From an uncultured Selenomonadales bacterium (GTDB lineage: Bacteria; Bacillota; Negativicutes; Selenomonadales; Selenomonadaceae), in NCBI GenBank assembly GCA_947165145.1, contig CAMUZG010000025.1:1-35514 (forward strand): DNA of 35,514 bases, read 5' to 3'. The notes under the pieces were generated by a model. That model was not told the DNA's origin and did not search any database. It saw only the letters and a program-made list of their open reading frames with translations. Below, piece by piece: positions 7,495 through 15,022 of the stretch (positions are counted from its first letter, which is position 1; each line of letters opens with the position of its first letter). A program made the position numbers and the translations under genes.

Positions 7495-7776
7495 GTGGTA
7501 AAAATTAGGCTCAACAGAATGGGCGCGAAAAGGCAACCTTTCTATCGTATTGTCGTTGCGGACAGTCGTTCGCCGCGTGACGGTCGCTTTATCGAAATCG
7601 TCGGCAACTACGACCCGACCAAAAACCCCGCCGTCGTCAATGTCGACGAAGAAAAAATCATCGGCTGGATCAAAAACGGCGCACAGCCTACCGACACGGT
7701 TCGCTCGCTCCTCAGCAAAAAGGGTATCATGAAACGAATCCACGAAGAGCGCAAGGCGGCTAAGGCTGCAAAGTAA
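7495..7776 (+). CDS. rpsP: 30S ribosomal protein S16
   Basis: Small-subunit protein that stabilises 16S rRNA folding, 93 residues. The sequence opens [20 protein letters not shown] and contains [12 protein letters not shown], both diagnostic. The start is GTG, 5 bases after AAGGTGGTG. It sits in the classic ffh-rpsP-khpA order. Confidence 0.97.
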   Translation: MVKIRLNRMGAKRQPFYRIVVADSRSPRDGRFIEIVGNYDPTKNPAVVNVDEEKIIGWIKNGAQPTDTVRSLLSKKGIMKRIHEERKAAKAAK

Positions 7777-7806
7777 AAATCGAACATTTAATTGAGGTAA
7801 AGGATC

Positions 7807-8040
7807 ATGCAAGAGCAAGAACTCGTTACGGTGCTCGCGAAAGCACTCGTCGAAAAACCCGAAGATGTAAAAGTCGACGTTGTCGAAGAAGAAGATCGTA
7901 CCGTCTTGAAACTGCACGTCGCACAAGATGACATGGGCAGGGTCATTGGCAAACAAGGTCGTATCGCCAAAGCGATTCGTACCATCGTCAAATCCGCCGC
8001 AACACGAGAAAAGAAAAAAGTTTCAGTTGATATTGAATAA
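7807..8040 (+). CDS. khpA: KH-domain RNA-binding protein KhpA (YlqC)
   Basis: Single type-II KH domain, 77 residues, with the nucleic-acid-binding GxxG loop as GKQG in the segment MGRVIGKQGRIAKAIR. In Gram-positive bacteria KhpA pairs with KhpB to bind RNA and influence cell elongation. An AATTGAGG-type site and ATG fit. A strong terminator follows it, dividing this operon. Confidence 0.93.
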   Translation: MQEQELVTVLAKALVEKPEDVKVDVVEEEDRTVLKLHVAQDDMGRVIGKQGRIAKAIRTIVKSAATREKKKVSVDIE

Positions 8041-8050
8041 CGAAGTCGGC

Positions 8051-8081
8051 GCGGTGAGCAGTTAAGGCTTGCCGCTTTTTT
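8051..8081 (+). terminator. Rho-independent terminator after khpA
   Basis: A 9-bp stem (GCGGTGAGC 8051-8059 with GCTTGCCGC 8067-8075, two G-T pairs), 7-base loop and six T residues. It separates ffh-rpsP-khpA from ylqD-rimM-trmD, though read-through is likely because I see no clear promoter after it. Confidence 0.8.
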
Positions 8082-8150
8082 AATTAGGAATTTGGAATTA
8101 GGAATTTGGAATTTGGAGTTAAAAACCTATAAGCTATAACCTATAAGCTA
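8082..8150. repeat. GGAATT word repeat followed by TATAAGC word repeat
   Basis: 8082-8120 holds five GGAATT-like words. 8128-8150 holds TATAAGC/TATAACC words in tandem. The two repeat types found separately elsewhere are adjacent here, just upstream of the ylqD ribosome binding site. Confidence 0.75.
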
Positions 8151-8165
8151 ACAGGAGGCAAATTT

Positions 8166-8561
8166 ATGAACAGTATCAAAATAATCATGCCCGTGACGAT
8201 TAAGGCAAAGTTGACCGACAAATTGCGTGCGCGTCTCATCGACGAGGCAGTCAAAGTCGCCGAACAAATGGATCTCGAAATGAAACAAATCAATCTCCAA
8301 ATGCAACGCGAACTTGAACGTGCGCCCGAACACGCCGAGGAAATTCATCGCTTTTTCAACGGCGAACTCGCTCCGCGTCAAGGTCGTCAGAACGAGGCTT
8401 ACCACCGCAAAGAGACACTCGAAAAACTTGCTAACGGCGCGGAAATTCTCCAAGGCACAACCGAACGCCAAGTTGAATTGAAAATCGGCGACAACCTGCG
8501 CGAGGCTATGGGCGTGGAAATCGTGGTTGAAGATGACAAAATCATTGCAATCCGTAGCTGA
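8166..8561 (+). CDS. ylqD: YlqD family protein
   Basis: A 131-residue protein of the YlqD family, function unknown, recognised from its position between khpA and rimM and from its composition: a short beta start (IKIIMPVTIKAKLTDKLRARL), a long charged coiled-coil-like helix (about residues 30-85) and a beta C-terminus. The ATG lies 7 bases after ACAGGAGG. The last 29 bases overlap rimM, suggesting coupled translation. Confidence 0.8.
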   Translation: MNSIKIIMPVTIKAKLTDKLRARLIDEAVKVAEQMDLEMKQINLQMQRELERAPEHAEEIHRFFNGELAPRQGRQNEAYHRKETLEKLANGAEILQGTTERQVELKIGDNLREAMGVEIVVEDDKIIAIRS

Positions 8562-9051
8562 AATCATCGTCGGCAAAGTCGGTGCACCGCGCGGGCTTGA
8601 CGGTACCGTTCGCATAATTCCCTTGACAGACTTCGACGATCGTTTTGACGCGCTCGAAAAAATTTCTGTCGGCGGAAAAATTTTCACTGTCGAAGCAGTC
8701 AAACACATCAGCGGGCAACTTTTTATGAAGTTCGCGGGCATCGACAGCCGAGAATCTGCGCGGACTTTGACGAATAAATTTCTGACAGTCGACAGGGAAA
8801 ATGCCGCGCCTCTTGACGACGGGGAGTTTTACACGTTCGACATTATCGGTTGCGAAGTTTTCTGCGACGACAAAAAAATCGGCACAGTCACCGACGTGCT
8901 CAAGACCGGTAGCAATGACGTTCTCGAACTCGACGGCAAGACTTTGATTCCCGCGCTCAAGTCCGTCGTGCAATCGATTGATATTGCCGCGAAAAAAATT
9001 TGGATTTTCGACAGTCGGAGCGATTCTCATGAACCTCAACCGCAGAATTAA
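8533..9051 (+). CDS. rimM: 16S rRNA processing protein RimM
   Basis: Assembly factor for the 30S head that binds S19, 172 residues. It has the N-terminal RimM barrel (IIVGKVGAPRGLDGTVRI) and the C-terminal PRC barrel (YTFDIIGCEVF, IGTVTDVL, ELDG, LIPALKSVV). I chose ATG 8533; a TTG two codons upstream (8527) is an alternative. No strong ribosome binding site precedes either one, in keeping with coupling to ylqD, which it overlaps by 29 bases. Confidence 0.93.
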   Translation: MTKSLQSVAEIIVGKVGAPRGLDGTVRIIPLTDFDDRFDALEKISVGGKIFTVEAVKHISGQLFMKFAGIDSRESARTLTNKFLTVDRENAAPLDDGEFYTFDIIGCEVFCDDKKIGTVTDVLKTGSNDVLELDGKTLIPALKSVVQSIDIAAKKIWIFDSRSDSHEPQPQN

Positions 9052-9607
9052 ATTGCCGTCAATGTTAGTGATTGCCGCAGCTTTGTGGCTGACGATTGGC
9101 AGTTTCATCGTGTCGCATGTCAACGCACAGGAACTTTCTGCCGACGATTTCAAAAAGGCGTACAACCTGCAACAACACTCGGAAGGCGGCTGGTTTGCCG
9201 AAATTTACACCGCGCCGTTTCGCAAGAATAAAAGACCGTTCGCCGGTAGCATATACTTTCTGCTCGACAAGGACGAAATTTCTCACTTTCACCGGCTCGA
9301 TTGCGACGAAATTTGGTATTACCACGCGGGTTGCGGCATGAAAATTTTCGTGCTGAAGGACGGGCGTTTGAACGAAGTCCTGCTCGGCGTCGACACGAAC
9401 GAGAATCAACAACCGATGATCGTCCTGCCCGCGGGCTCAATCTTCGCGGCGGAGAATTTGGATAAGGACAGCTTCACGTTCATTTCATGCGCCACAACGC
9501 CACGCTTCACCTACAAAGGATTTAAGCTCGTGACTCGCGCCGAATTGAAGAAAATTTATCCGCGTGCGACCAACGACCTTTTGAAAATGGCATACGAGAA
9601 ATTGTAA
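9029..9607 (+). CDS. Exported cupin (DUF985/cupin_5-like) protein
   Basis: A 192-residue protein with an N-terminal signal sequence (hydrophobic 11-29, likely cleavage after VNA at 31-33) followed by a single cupin barrel of the DUF985 type: HSEGGWFAEIY, SIYFLLDKDEISHFHRL, DEIWYYHAG, then LPAGSIFAAE and FKLVTRAEL. Candidate metal or ligand residues are His86, His88 and Glu94. The start ATG has GGAG 8 bases upstream and overlaps rimM by 23 bases; trmD begins 1 base after its stop, so it is embedded in the rRNA/tRNA modification operon. DUF985 proteins are usually cytoplasmic and their reaction is not established. Export here is inferred from the signal sequence. Confidence 0.8.
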   Translation: MNLNRRIKLPSMLVIAAALWLTIGSFIVSHVNAQELSADDFKKAYNLQQHSEGGWFAEIYTAPFRKNKRPFAGSIYFLLDKDEISHFHRLDCDEIWYYHAGCGMKIFVLKDGRLNEVLLGVDTNENQQPMIVLPAGSIFAAENLDKDSFTFISCATTPRFTYKGFKLVTRAELKKIYPRATNDLLKMAYEKL

Positions 9608-9608
9608 C

Positions 9609-10289
9609 ATGCTTATCGACATCATCACACTGTTCCCCGAAATGTTCACGGGAGTTTTCGGCGAAAGTATCATCAAACGCGCCGTCGACAAAAATATTTT
9701 TGAAGTGCGATTCACTCAGCTACGCGACTTTGCCTTCGACAAGCACCGACAAGTTGACGATTCGCCCTTCGGCGGCGGCGCAGGTATGGTGCTCAAGCCC
9801 GAACCTGTTTATCGTGCCGTGCGCGACGTTCTCGCCAAATCCGACGAAAATTTTTCCCGCAAAGTCATCGTCACCGACCCAAGCGGCGAAGTTTTCACGC
9901 AGTCGAAAGCCAAGGAACTTGCCACGCTCGACCAAATTGTTTTCATCTGCGGACATTACGAAGGTTTCGACGCCAGGATTTACGATCTTGCCGACGAGTT
10001 GATTTCAATCGGCGATTACGTTTTGACGGGCGGCGAACTGCCCGCAATGGTTATCGTCGATGCTGTGGCGCGAATGTTGCCCAATGTTCTCGGCTCAGCG
10101 GAATCTGCGGCGACTGATTCTTTTTTTGACGGAATGCTCGGTTTCCCGCAATACACTCGTCCGCGCGACTTTGAAGGCAAACTTGTCCCCGACGTGTTAC
10201 TTTCGGGCAATCACGCGGAAATTAAAAAGTGGCGTGAAACTCAAGCGTTGAACTTGACACGCGCACGCAGACCGGACCTTATCAATTAG
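9609..10289 (+). CDS. trmD: tRNA (guanine-37-N1)-methyltransferase TrmD
   Basis: Methylates G37 next to the anticodon of some tRNAs with S-adenosylmethionine, preventing frameshifts; 226 residues. SPOUT fold with diagnostic segments IDIITLFPEMF, DDSPFGGGAGMVLKPEP, ICGHYEGFDARI, ISIGDYVLTGGELPAM and LLSGNHAEIKKWR. It starts 1 base after the cupin gene and lacks its own clear ribosome binding site, so translation is probably coupled. Its TAG stop is the first triplet of a GGAATT-type repeat. rplS, which often follows trmD, is absent. Confidence 0.97.
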   Translation: MLIDIITLFPEMFTGVFGESIIKRAVDKNIFEVRFTQLRDFAFDKHRQVDDSPFGGGAGMVLKPEPVYRAVRDVLAKSDENFSRKVIVTDPSGEVFTQSKAKELATLDQIVFICGHYEGFDARIYDLADELISIGDYVLTGGELPAMVIVDAVARMLPNVLGSAESAATDSFFDGMLGFPQYTRPRDFEGKLVPDVLLSGNHAEIKKWRETQALNLTRARRPDLIN

Positions 10290-10309
10290 AAATTTGGAAT
10301 TGGGAATTT
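10284..10309. repeat. GGAATT word repeat overlapping the trmD stop codon
   Basis: A single-armed element of GGAATT-like words. It includes the TAG of trmD (10287-10289) and fills the gap up to the next start codon, leaving no room for a normal ribosome binding site. Confidence 0.7.
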
Positions 10310-10312
10310 GCA

Positions 10313-11329
10313 ATGGATAAAAAAATTTTGGCGGCGATTGCCGTCCTTTTAATTGCGGCGGTTGCTGTCGGCTTTGCGGTCTTTCAAAATATCGAGAGCC
10401 TTAAAAATCGCAACCTAACCGCGACGCTTGCTGCTCGTCAAGCAGTCGAAAAACACGACCTTGAAACGTTTAAAAAGTTCGTCGACACGGACGCGCTTAT
10501 CAATCAGGCGGCGGCTGAAATTTTGGCGGCTCACATAAATTCAACGCTCTCACCAACCGATTATTCGACGGCGGCTCTTCAAAAGCGTTACGACGAACAA
10601 AAGCCCGATTTCGTGAATTCTGCGCGGACGGCTCTCGACGAATACATCACAACCGGCAAAGTCACTTTCCCCGCGACGCTCACTGGCGCGCAAAAATTTC
10701 TGCAGAAGACCGGCGTTGACTCCTGCGAAATCAAAAGCATAACCAAGCCGCATCTTGTGGGCGACGAACAAACTTCGACCGTCATAATCTACAACCCGAC
10801 CATGAATTTTAATTTCGAGCTTGAACTGGAGCTTGAACACGACAACGACGGAAATTGGCGAATCACGAAAGCAACGGGCTTTGACGGCTATTACTACGGT
10901 TATCGGCGTGCTCTCCGACGCAAGCTCAATTCCCTAAACATACCGATTGTCCAGCAGATTGACGAAATTTTTAAGGTGAAAAGTTTCCGCGCCAAAGCTT
11001 CCGACGGCGACGAATACGGATTCTCTTCGACGTTGGAAATCATGCTCAACGCTGATGTGCACTTCGACAAACCGATTGCTCAAGTCGTTGGCAACGTCAT
11101 CATCGGCAAGGGCGACCGCGAACATTATTCGCCGTTCGTTGTCGATATGACGGGCAGATCGTCGGGCGAACAATCTTTCACCGTGACGAAGACGCTTAAT
11201 CCGTTCGTGCGTGCCGATGCCGACGCAATGAAACACGGTCTTAAAGCCAAGCAACTCCGAATCGAAATCACGGAAATAATTTTCGCGGACGGCACCAAAC
11301 TCAAGCAACTCGACCAACTGCCTGATTGA
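10313..11329 (+). CDS. Membrane-anchored protein of unknown function (possibly DUF2939-related N-terminus)
   Basis: 338 residues. An N-terminal hydrophobic helix (residues 5-26) is followed by an extracytoplasmic part. The segment after it (ARQAVEKHDLETFKKFVD) resembles the start of DUF2939 proteins, a weak match by eye. The remainder contains beta-rich stretches with Asp/Glu/Lys and GYYYGYRRALRRKLNS; no catalytic motif is evident. The start ATG is 23 bases after trmD, with a GGAATT repeat in place of a ribosome binding site, so expression may depend on trmD translation. I do not know the function. Confidence 0.75.
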   Translation: MDKKILAAIAVLLIAAVAVGFAVFQNIESLKNRNLTATLAARQAVEKHDLETFKKFVDTDALINQAAAEILAAHINSTLSPTDYSTAALQKRYDEQKPDFVNSARTALDEYITTGKVTFPATLTGAQKFLQKTGVDSCEIKSITKPHLVGDEQTSTVIIYNPTMNFNFELELELEHDNDGNWRITKATGFDGYYYGYRRALRRKLNSLNIPIVQQIDEIFKVKSFRAKASDGDEYGFSSTLEIMLNADVHFDKPIAQVVGNVIIGKGDREHYSPFVVDMTGRSSGEQSFTVTKTLNPFVRADADAMKHGLKAKQLRIEITEIIFADGTKLKQLDQLPD

Positions 11330-11361
11330 CTTGCACGCTTTACTTTAAGCAACGTTACGAA

Positions 11362-11367
11362 TATAAT
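11362..11367 (+). promoter_or_regulatory. Candidate leuA promoter (-10 element)
   Basis: A perfect TATAAT; the -35 at 17 bases (CTTACT, 11339-11344) matches only half the consensus. If used, it gives a leader of about 235 bases before leuA. Confidence 0.4.
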
Positions 11368-11387
11368 TCAACGACATGAGAATTTGA

Positions 11388-11549
11388 GGCCGTCATGGAT
11401 GACGGCCGCCGGCAACACGTCCACGGAAAGGACGTTTTGCCGGAACCACGAGCTACGGATAGTCTCAACGCTGAAATCGTTACGACTGAACGCCCCCGCG
11501 AGGTGCCCTTTTCTTTGCTACTTTCTTTTGGGCACGCAAAAGAAAGTAG
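11388..11549 (+). promoter_or_regulatory. Structured leuA leader: three hairpins with an alternative pairing
   Basis: Hairpin I: 9-bp perfect stem 11388-11396/11399-11407. Hairpin II: 14-bp stem with one mismatch, 11409-11422/11430-11443. Hairpin III: 13-bp perfect stem 11518-11530/11537-11549. GTGCCC (11503-11508) can pair with GGGCAC (11530-11535), which takes one base of stem III and most of its loop, so the two folds compete or form a pseudoknot. No T-box sequence is present. The hairpin III region resembles widespread palindromic intergenic repeats, so it may be a repeat rather than a regulator. Confidence 0.5.
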
Positions 11550-11568
11550 ATTAAAAAAATTTAATTGA
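11395..11568 (+). CDS. Possible 57-residue leader peptide upstream of leuA
   Basis: An open frame from ATG 11395 to TGA 11566-11568, below usual gene-length cutoffs. A GAGG lies 5 bases upstream, but the start is inside hairpin I. Its codons 41-43 are three successive leucine codons (TTG CTA CTT, 11515-11523), placed at the 5' arm of hairpin III, the arrangement expected of leucine attenuation. Arginine and proline codons are also frequent, and nothing shows that it is translated. Confidence 0.3.
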   Translation: MDDGRRQHVHGKDVLPEPRATDSLNAEIVTTERPREVPFSLLLSFGHAKESRLKKFN

Positions 11569-11610
11569 TTTCAAAGCTGAATGACAATCATCGACCGAGG
11601 AGGTTTTAGT

Positions 11611-13281
11611 TTGAAGAATCACACCAAGTACAGCAAAGGCTACTTCATGCCGCCCGAAATTATTTTGGATTGGGCGCGCAAAGAATATCCGACGAAAGCT
11701 CCCGTCTGGTGTAGCGTCGACCTGCGTGACGGCAACCAATCGCTGATTATCCCGATGAGCCTTGACGAGAAAATTGAATTTTACAAGACGCTCGTCCGCG
11801 TTGGCTTTAAAGAAATCGAAGTCGGCTTCCCTGCCGCCAGTGATACCGAATACGCGTTACTCCGCAAGCTCATCGAAGACAATCTTATCCCCGACGACGT
11901 GACCGTTCAAGTTCTCACGCAGGCACGCGAACACATCATCAAGAAGACGTTCGACGCTCTCGAAGGCGCGAAAAATGCTATCGTCCACGTCTACAACTCC
12001 GTAAGCGTCGCTCAACGTGAACAGGTTTTCCGCATGTCGAAGGACGAAATTAAAACTATCGCAACCGACGGCGCGAAACTTCTGCTTGAACTCACTGAGA
12101 AGGCGGGCGCGAATTATCGCTTTGAATATTCTCCCGAAAGTTTCACGGGCACCGAGCCTGAATACGCTTTGGAAGTCTGCAACGCCGTTCTCGACGTGTG
12201 GGAGCCTGTCATTGACCGCAAGCCGATTATCAACATTCCCGTTACCGTCGAAATGAGTTTGCCCCACGTTTACGCCATGCAAGTCGCTTACATCAACAAA
12301 TATCTCAAATTCCGCGACAAGGTCGTTTTGAGTCTGCACCCGCACAACGATAGAGGTTGCGGCGTCGCGGATTGCGAACTCGGACTTTTGGCGGGCGCGG
12401 ACAGAATCGAAGGTACACTTTTCGGCAACGGCGAACGCACCGGCAACGTCGACATTGTTACGCTGGCAATGAATATGTTCGCGCTCGGCGTCGACCCTGA
12501 GCTTGACTTCACAAATATGCCCGAACTCGTCGAGATGTACGAACGCGTCACCCGCATGAAAGTTCACGACCGTCAACCGTACGCGGGCGCACTGGTCTTT
12601 ACGGCATTCAGCGGCAGCCATCAAGACGCCATTGCCAAAGGTATGCATTGGCGCGACGAAAAAAATCCCGACCGTTGGACTGTACCTTATCTGCCAATCG
12701 ATCCGCATGATGTCGGGCGCGAATACGACAGCGACGTTATCCGAATCAATTCGCAGAGCGGCAAAGGCGGCGTCGGCTTCATCATGGAGCAACGTTACGG
12801 CGTCGAAATGCCCAAGAAAATGCGCGAAGACTTCGGCTATTGCGTCAAGGCTGTCAGCGACCGCAAGCACAAGGAACTTTTGCCCGACGAAATTTATCAG
12901 ATTTTCATCGACCAATATGTCAACGTCGAAACGCCCTGTCGTCTGATTGAATTCCAACTGCGCAAAGAACCTGGCGGCACACGAGTCGGCACTGTCGATT
13001 TGGAAGTCAACGGCGAACGCGTCACGTACCAAGCTCGCGGCAACGGGCGACTTGATGCGGTCTCGAACGCCCTGCAAAAAAATTTGGGCATAAGTTACTC
13101 CAACTTGACTTACAACGAGCACGCCTTGGAAATCGGTCAATCTGCGCGGGCGATTGCGTACATTTCAATCACGACTGCGGACGGAAAAATCGTCTGGGGT
13201 GCGGGCATGGACACCGACATCATCACGGCGTCGATTCAAGCCCTCATCAGCGCGATTAACCGCATGCTCCAAAGCAAGTGA
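11611..13281 (+). CDS. leuA: 2-isopropylmalate synthase (LeuA2-type)
   Basis: First committed step of leucine synthesis: condenses acetyl-CoA with 2-oxoisovalerate. It has 556 residues, the longer LeuA2 type. The HMGL-like TIM barrel contains SVDLRDGNQSL, EVGFPAAS, LHPHNDRGCGVA and EGTLFGNGERTGNVD; the C-terminal LeuA dimer domain, which binds leucine for feedback inhibition, ends with DIITASIQALISAINR. I chose TTG 11611 because AGGAGG (11598-11603) lies 7 bases upstream; an ATG at 11581 would put that site inside the gene. No other leu or ilv gene is adjacent. A terminator follows. Confidence 0.95.
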   Translation: MKNHTKYSKGYFMPPEIILDWARKEYPTKAPVWCSVDLRDGNQSLIIPMSLDEKIEFYKTLVRVGFKEIEVGFPAASDTEYALLRKLIEDNLIPDDVTVQVLTQAREHIIKKTFDALEGAKNAIVHVYNSVSVAQREQVFRMSKDEIKTIATDGAKLLLELTEKAGANYRFEYSPESFTGTEPEYALEVCNAVLDVWEPVIDRKPIINIPVTVEMSLPHVYAMQVAYINKYLKFRDKVVLSLHPHNDRGCGVADCELGLLAGADRIEGTLFGNGERTGNVDIVTLAMNMFALGVDPELDFTNMPELVEMYERVTRMKVHDRQPYAGALVFTAFSGSHQDAIAKGMHWRDEKNPDRWTVPYLPIDPHDVGREYDSDVIRINSQSGKGGVGFIMEQRYGVEMPKKMREDFGYCVKAVSDRKHKELLPDEIYQIFIDQYVNVETPCRLIEFQLRKEPGGTRVGTVDLEVNGERVTYQARGNGRLDAVSNALQKNLGISYSNLTYNEHALEIGQSARAIAYISITTADGKIVWGAGMDTDIITASIQALISAINRMLQSK

Positions 13282-13296
13282 CACATTTCCGCAAAC

Positions 13297-13334
13297 AAAA
13301 AAATTCCCCCGGCAAATCGTCGGGGGATTTTTTT
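13297..13334. terminator. Bidirectional terminator between leuA and the acetyltransferase gene
   Basis: TCCCCCG (13305-13311) pairs with CGGGGGA (13321-13327); an A run before and a T run (13328-13334) after make it usable on both strands for the two converging genes. Confidence 0.9.
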
Positions 13335-13347
13335 ATTTGGAATCAGT

Positions 13348-14292
13348 TCAGGCTTTGTCGTGCAGGGCGATAAATTTTTCTAGGTCGTTGAAGTATTTAA
13401 AGTTGTCGTGGATTTTATCGAGGCTCCAATCCCACCACTTGATTCGCAGCAACGCTTCGATAACGTGCGGCTCAAAGCGGTACTTGATGATTTGCGCGGG
13501 ATTGCCGCCGACGATTGCATAGGGTGGGACGTTTTTGACAACGACGCTGTCCGAGGCGACAACCGCGCCGTCACCGATAACGAGCGGCTTGTCGGGATTG
13601 GTTGCCTTCAAGATACAGCCGCGACCGATCCACGCGTCATTGCCGATTAAAATCTTGCAAGGTTTCTCTTTAGGATAAAATCCCTCAGGTGGTGCCCAGT
13701 CAATGTTGTTGATAGAAATAGAACTCACGTTTCGATAATTGTGCGAGTGATTTCTACCGAGTTCAAAAGTTATTTTCCATGAAAGGGCGGAAAATTTACC
13801 GACAATTATTGAGCCGGTGTCTCCATCAAGATTTGCGTTTCCTCCAATGTAACTTTTCATTCCCAAAGAAAAAATTACTTTGCTGTCTTCAAAGGAATAA
13901 ACTCTTGGATAAACAGTAAAACTGGATGCGAACGAATCTTTTTTCAAAACGCCATAAGCGACGCCCTCGGCAAGCAGACGTGAAAGATTTAATTCGGGCA
14001 CTTGCTTAAAGATGCGTCCGTCGATGATTCTGTTGCGCGGGAAGCCGTTTGCCTCCAAAATTTTCATGCGACGATAAAAATCATTTTTAGAAGAAATTAT
14101 CGCGAGCTGAACATCACGAAGCTTTGAACCCCCCCCCGGTCTACCTTGCGGGGTAACAATGCGGATACCGTTCTGTTCAAAGACAGCGTAGGCAACGATT
14201 TCGAAATTGCCGCGCTGAATTTCGCGTTCGTAAAAAGTTTTTAGTATCGGAAACAGATCGTCGACGCCGAAAATCAAAGTTTTGTACGCCAT
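13348..14292 (-). CDS. Left-handed beta-helix O-acetyltransferase (CatB/XAT-like) with N-terminal Rossmann-like domain
   Basis: 314 residues. Residues 1 to about 110 look Rossmann-like (KTLIFGVDDLFPIL), as in sugar acetyltransferases of the PglD type. The C-terminal part has hexapeptide repeats (IIVGKFSALS, ILIGNDAWIGRGCILK, IGDGAVVASDSVV, PPYAIVGGNPAQIIKYRF), the hallmark of acetyl-CoA-dependent O-acetyltransferases. It probably modifies a surface sugar. The stretch around 13720-13930 is richer in A and T than its neighbours, hinting at transfer. A run of nine G on the coding strand (14129-14137) encodes Pro-Gly-Gly-Gly; slippage there would shift the frame after about 55 codons. The frame is open in this sequence. 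Confidence 0.85.
   Translation of the reverse strand: MAYKTLIFGVDDLFPILKTFYEREIQRGNFEIVAYAVFEQNGIRIVTPQGRPGGGSKLRDVQLAIISSKNDFYRRMKILEANGFPRNRIIDGRIFKQVPELNLSRLLAEGVAYGVLKKDSFASSFTVYPRVYSFEDSKVIFSLGMKSYIGGNANLDGDTGSIIVGKFSALSWKITFELGRNHSHNYRNVSSISINNIDWAPPEGFYPKEKPCKILIGNDAWIGRGCILKATNPDKPLVIGDGAVVASDSVVVKNVPPYAIVGGNPAQIIKYRFEPHVIEALLRIKWWDWSLDKIHDNFKYFNDLEKFIALHDKA
14129..14137 (-). repeat. Homopolymer of nine G inside the acetyltransferase gene
   Basis: Nine consecutive C on the plus strand, G on the coding strand, the longest G/C homopolymer I noticed here. Such runs mutate by slipped-strand mispairing and often mark phase-variable surface genes; a sequencing error must also be considered. 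Confidence 0.9.
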
Positions 14293-14307
14293 GAAAATTT
14301 TCCTCCG

Positions 14308-15018
14308 TCAACCGCCGAGATAAGCCTTGCGGATGTCTTCGCTGGCGGCAAGTTCTTTGGCGTCGCCGCTGATTGTGATACGCCCCGTCTCCAAAACGTA
14401 AGCGCGGTTTGCAATCGACAACGCCATATTCGCGTTCTGTTCGACAAGCAAAATCGTCGTGCCGGTCTTGTTTATGTCGACGATGATGTTGAAAATTTCT
14501 TTGATGAGTAACGGCGCAAGTCCCATGCTCGGTTCGTCGAGGAGCAAAAGTTTCGGGCGACTCATCAACGCGCGCCCCATTGCTAACATTTGCTGTTCGC
14601 CGCCCGACAGCGTTCCCGCCAGTTGTAAGCGACGTTCTTCCAAACGCGGGAATCGTCCGAAAACCATTTTGAAGTCGGATTGAATTTCTGCCTTGTCGTT
14701 GCGAGTGAACGCGCCGAGCTCAAGATTTTCCTGTACAGACATTTCCGCGAAAATCCGACGACCTTCGGGAACCTGCGAAATACCTTCACGAACGATTTTG
14801 TGCGCCGGCATTCCCGCGATATTGTTGCCGAGAAAATTTATCGAACCGGTCTTTGGTTTGAGCAGTCCCGAAATTGTCCGCAACGTCGTAGATTTGCCTG
14901 CGCCGTTCGCGCCGATTAGCGTGACAATCTCGCCTTCGTCGACCGAAAGACTTATTCCTTTTATCGCGTGAATCGCGCCATAATAAACGTTGATGTCCTT
15001 AATGTCAAGCATTGCCAT
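14308..15018 (-). CDS. livF: Branched-chain amino-acid ABC transporter ATP-binding protein LivF
   Basis: Cytoplasmic ATPase of a branched-chain amino-acid importer, 236 residues, full length. Walker A GANGAGKST, Q-loop region ISQVPEGRRIFAEMSV, ABC signature LSGGEQQ, Walker B LLLLDEPSMGLAP and the H-loop region replaced by LLVEQNA as usual for LivF. It stands alone: no livG, livH, livM or binding protein is adjacent; gyrB is upstream and an acetyltransferase downstream. The ATG (15016-15018) follows GGCGGTGA. Its first ten codons are repeated twice upstream in a tandem duplication, so translation may depend on the short frames there. Confidence 0.93.
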   Translation of the reverse strand: MAMLDIKDINVYYGAIHAIKGISLSVDEGEIVTLIGANGAGKSTTLRTISGLLKPKTGSINFLGNNIAGMPAHKIVREGISQVPEGRRIFAEMSVQENLELGAFTRNDKAEIQSDFKMVFGRFPRLEERRLQLAGTLSGGEQQMLAMGRALMSRPKLLLLDEPSMGLAPLLIKEIFNIIVDINKTGTTILLVEQNANMALSIANRAYVLETGRITISGDAKELAASEDIRKAYLGG

Positions 15019-15022
15019 AAAA

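Noticed and set aside
11388-11610. T-box riboswitch for leuA
   Set aside because: The conserved antiterminator sequence (AGGGTGG..ACCGCG) and a recognisable stem I are absent.
11857-13140. A 427-codon minus-strand frame inside leuA
   Set aside because: Lies wholly antisense to an unmistakable leuA, with no family resemblance and no ribosome binding site.
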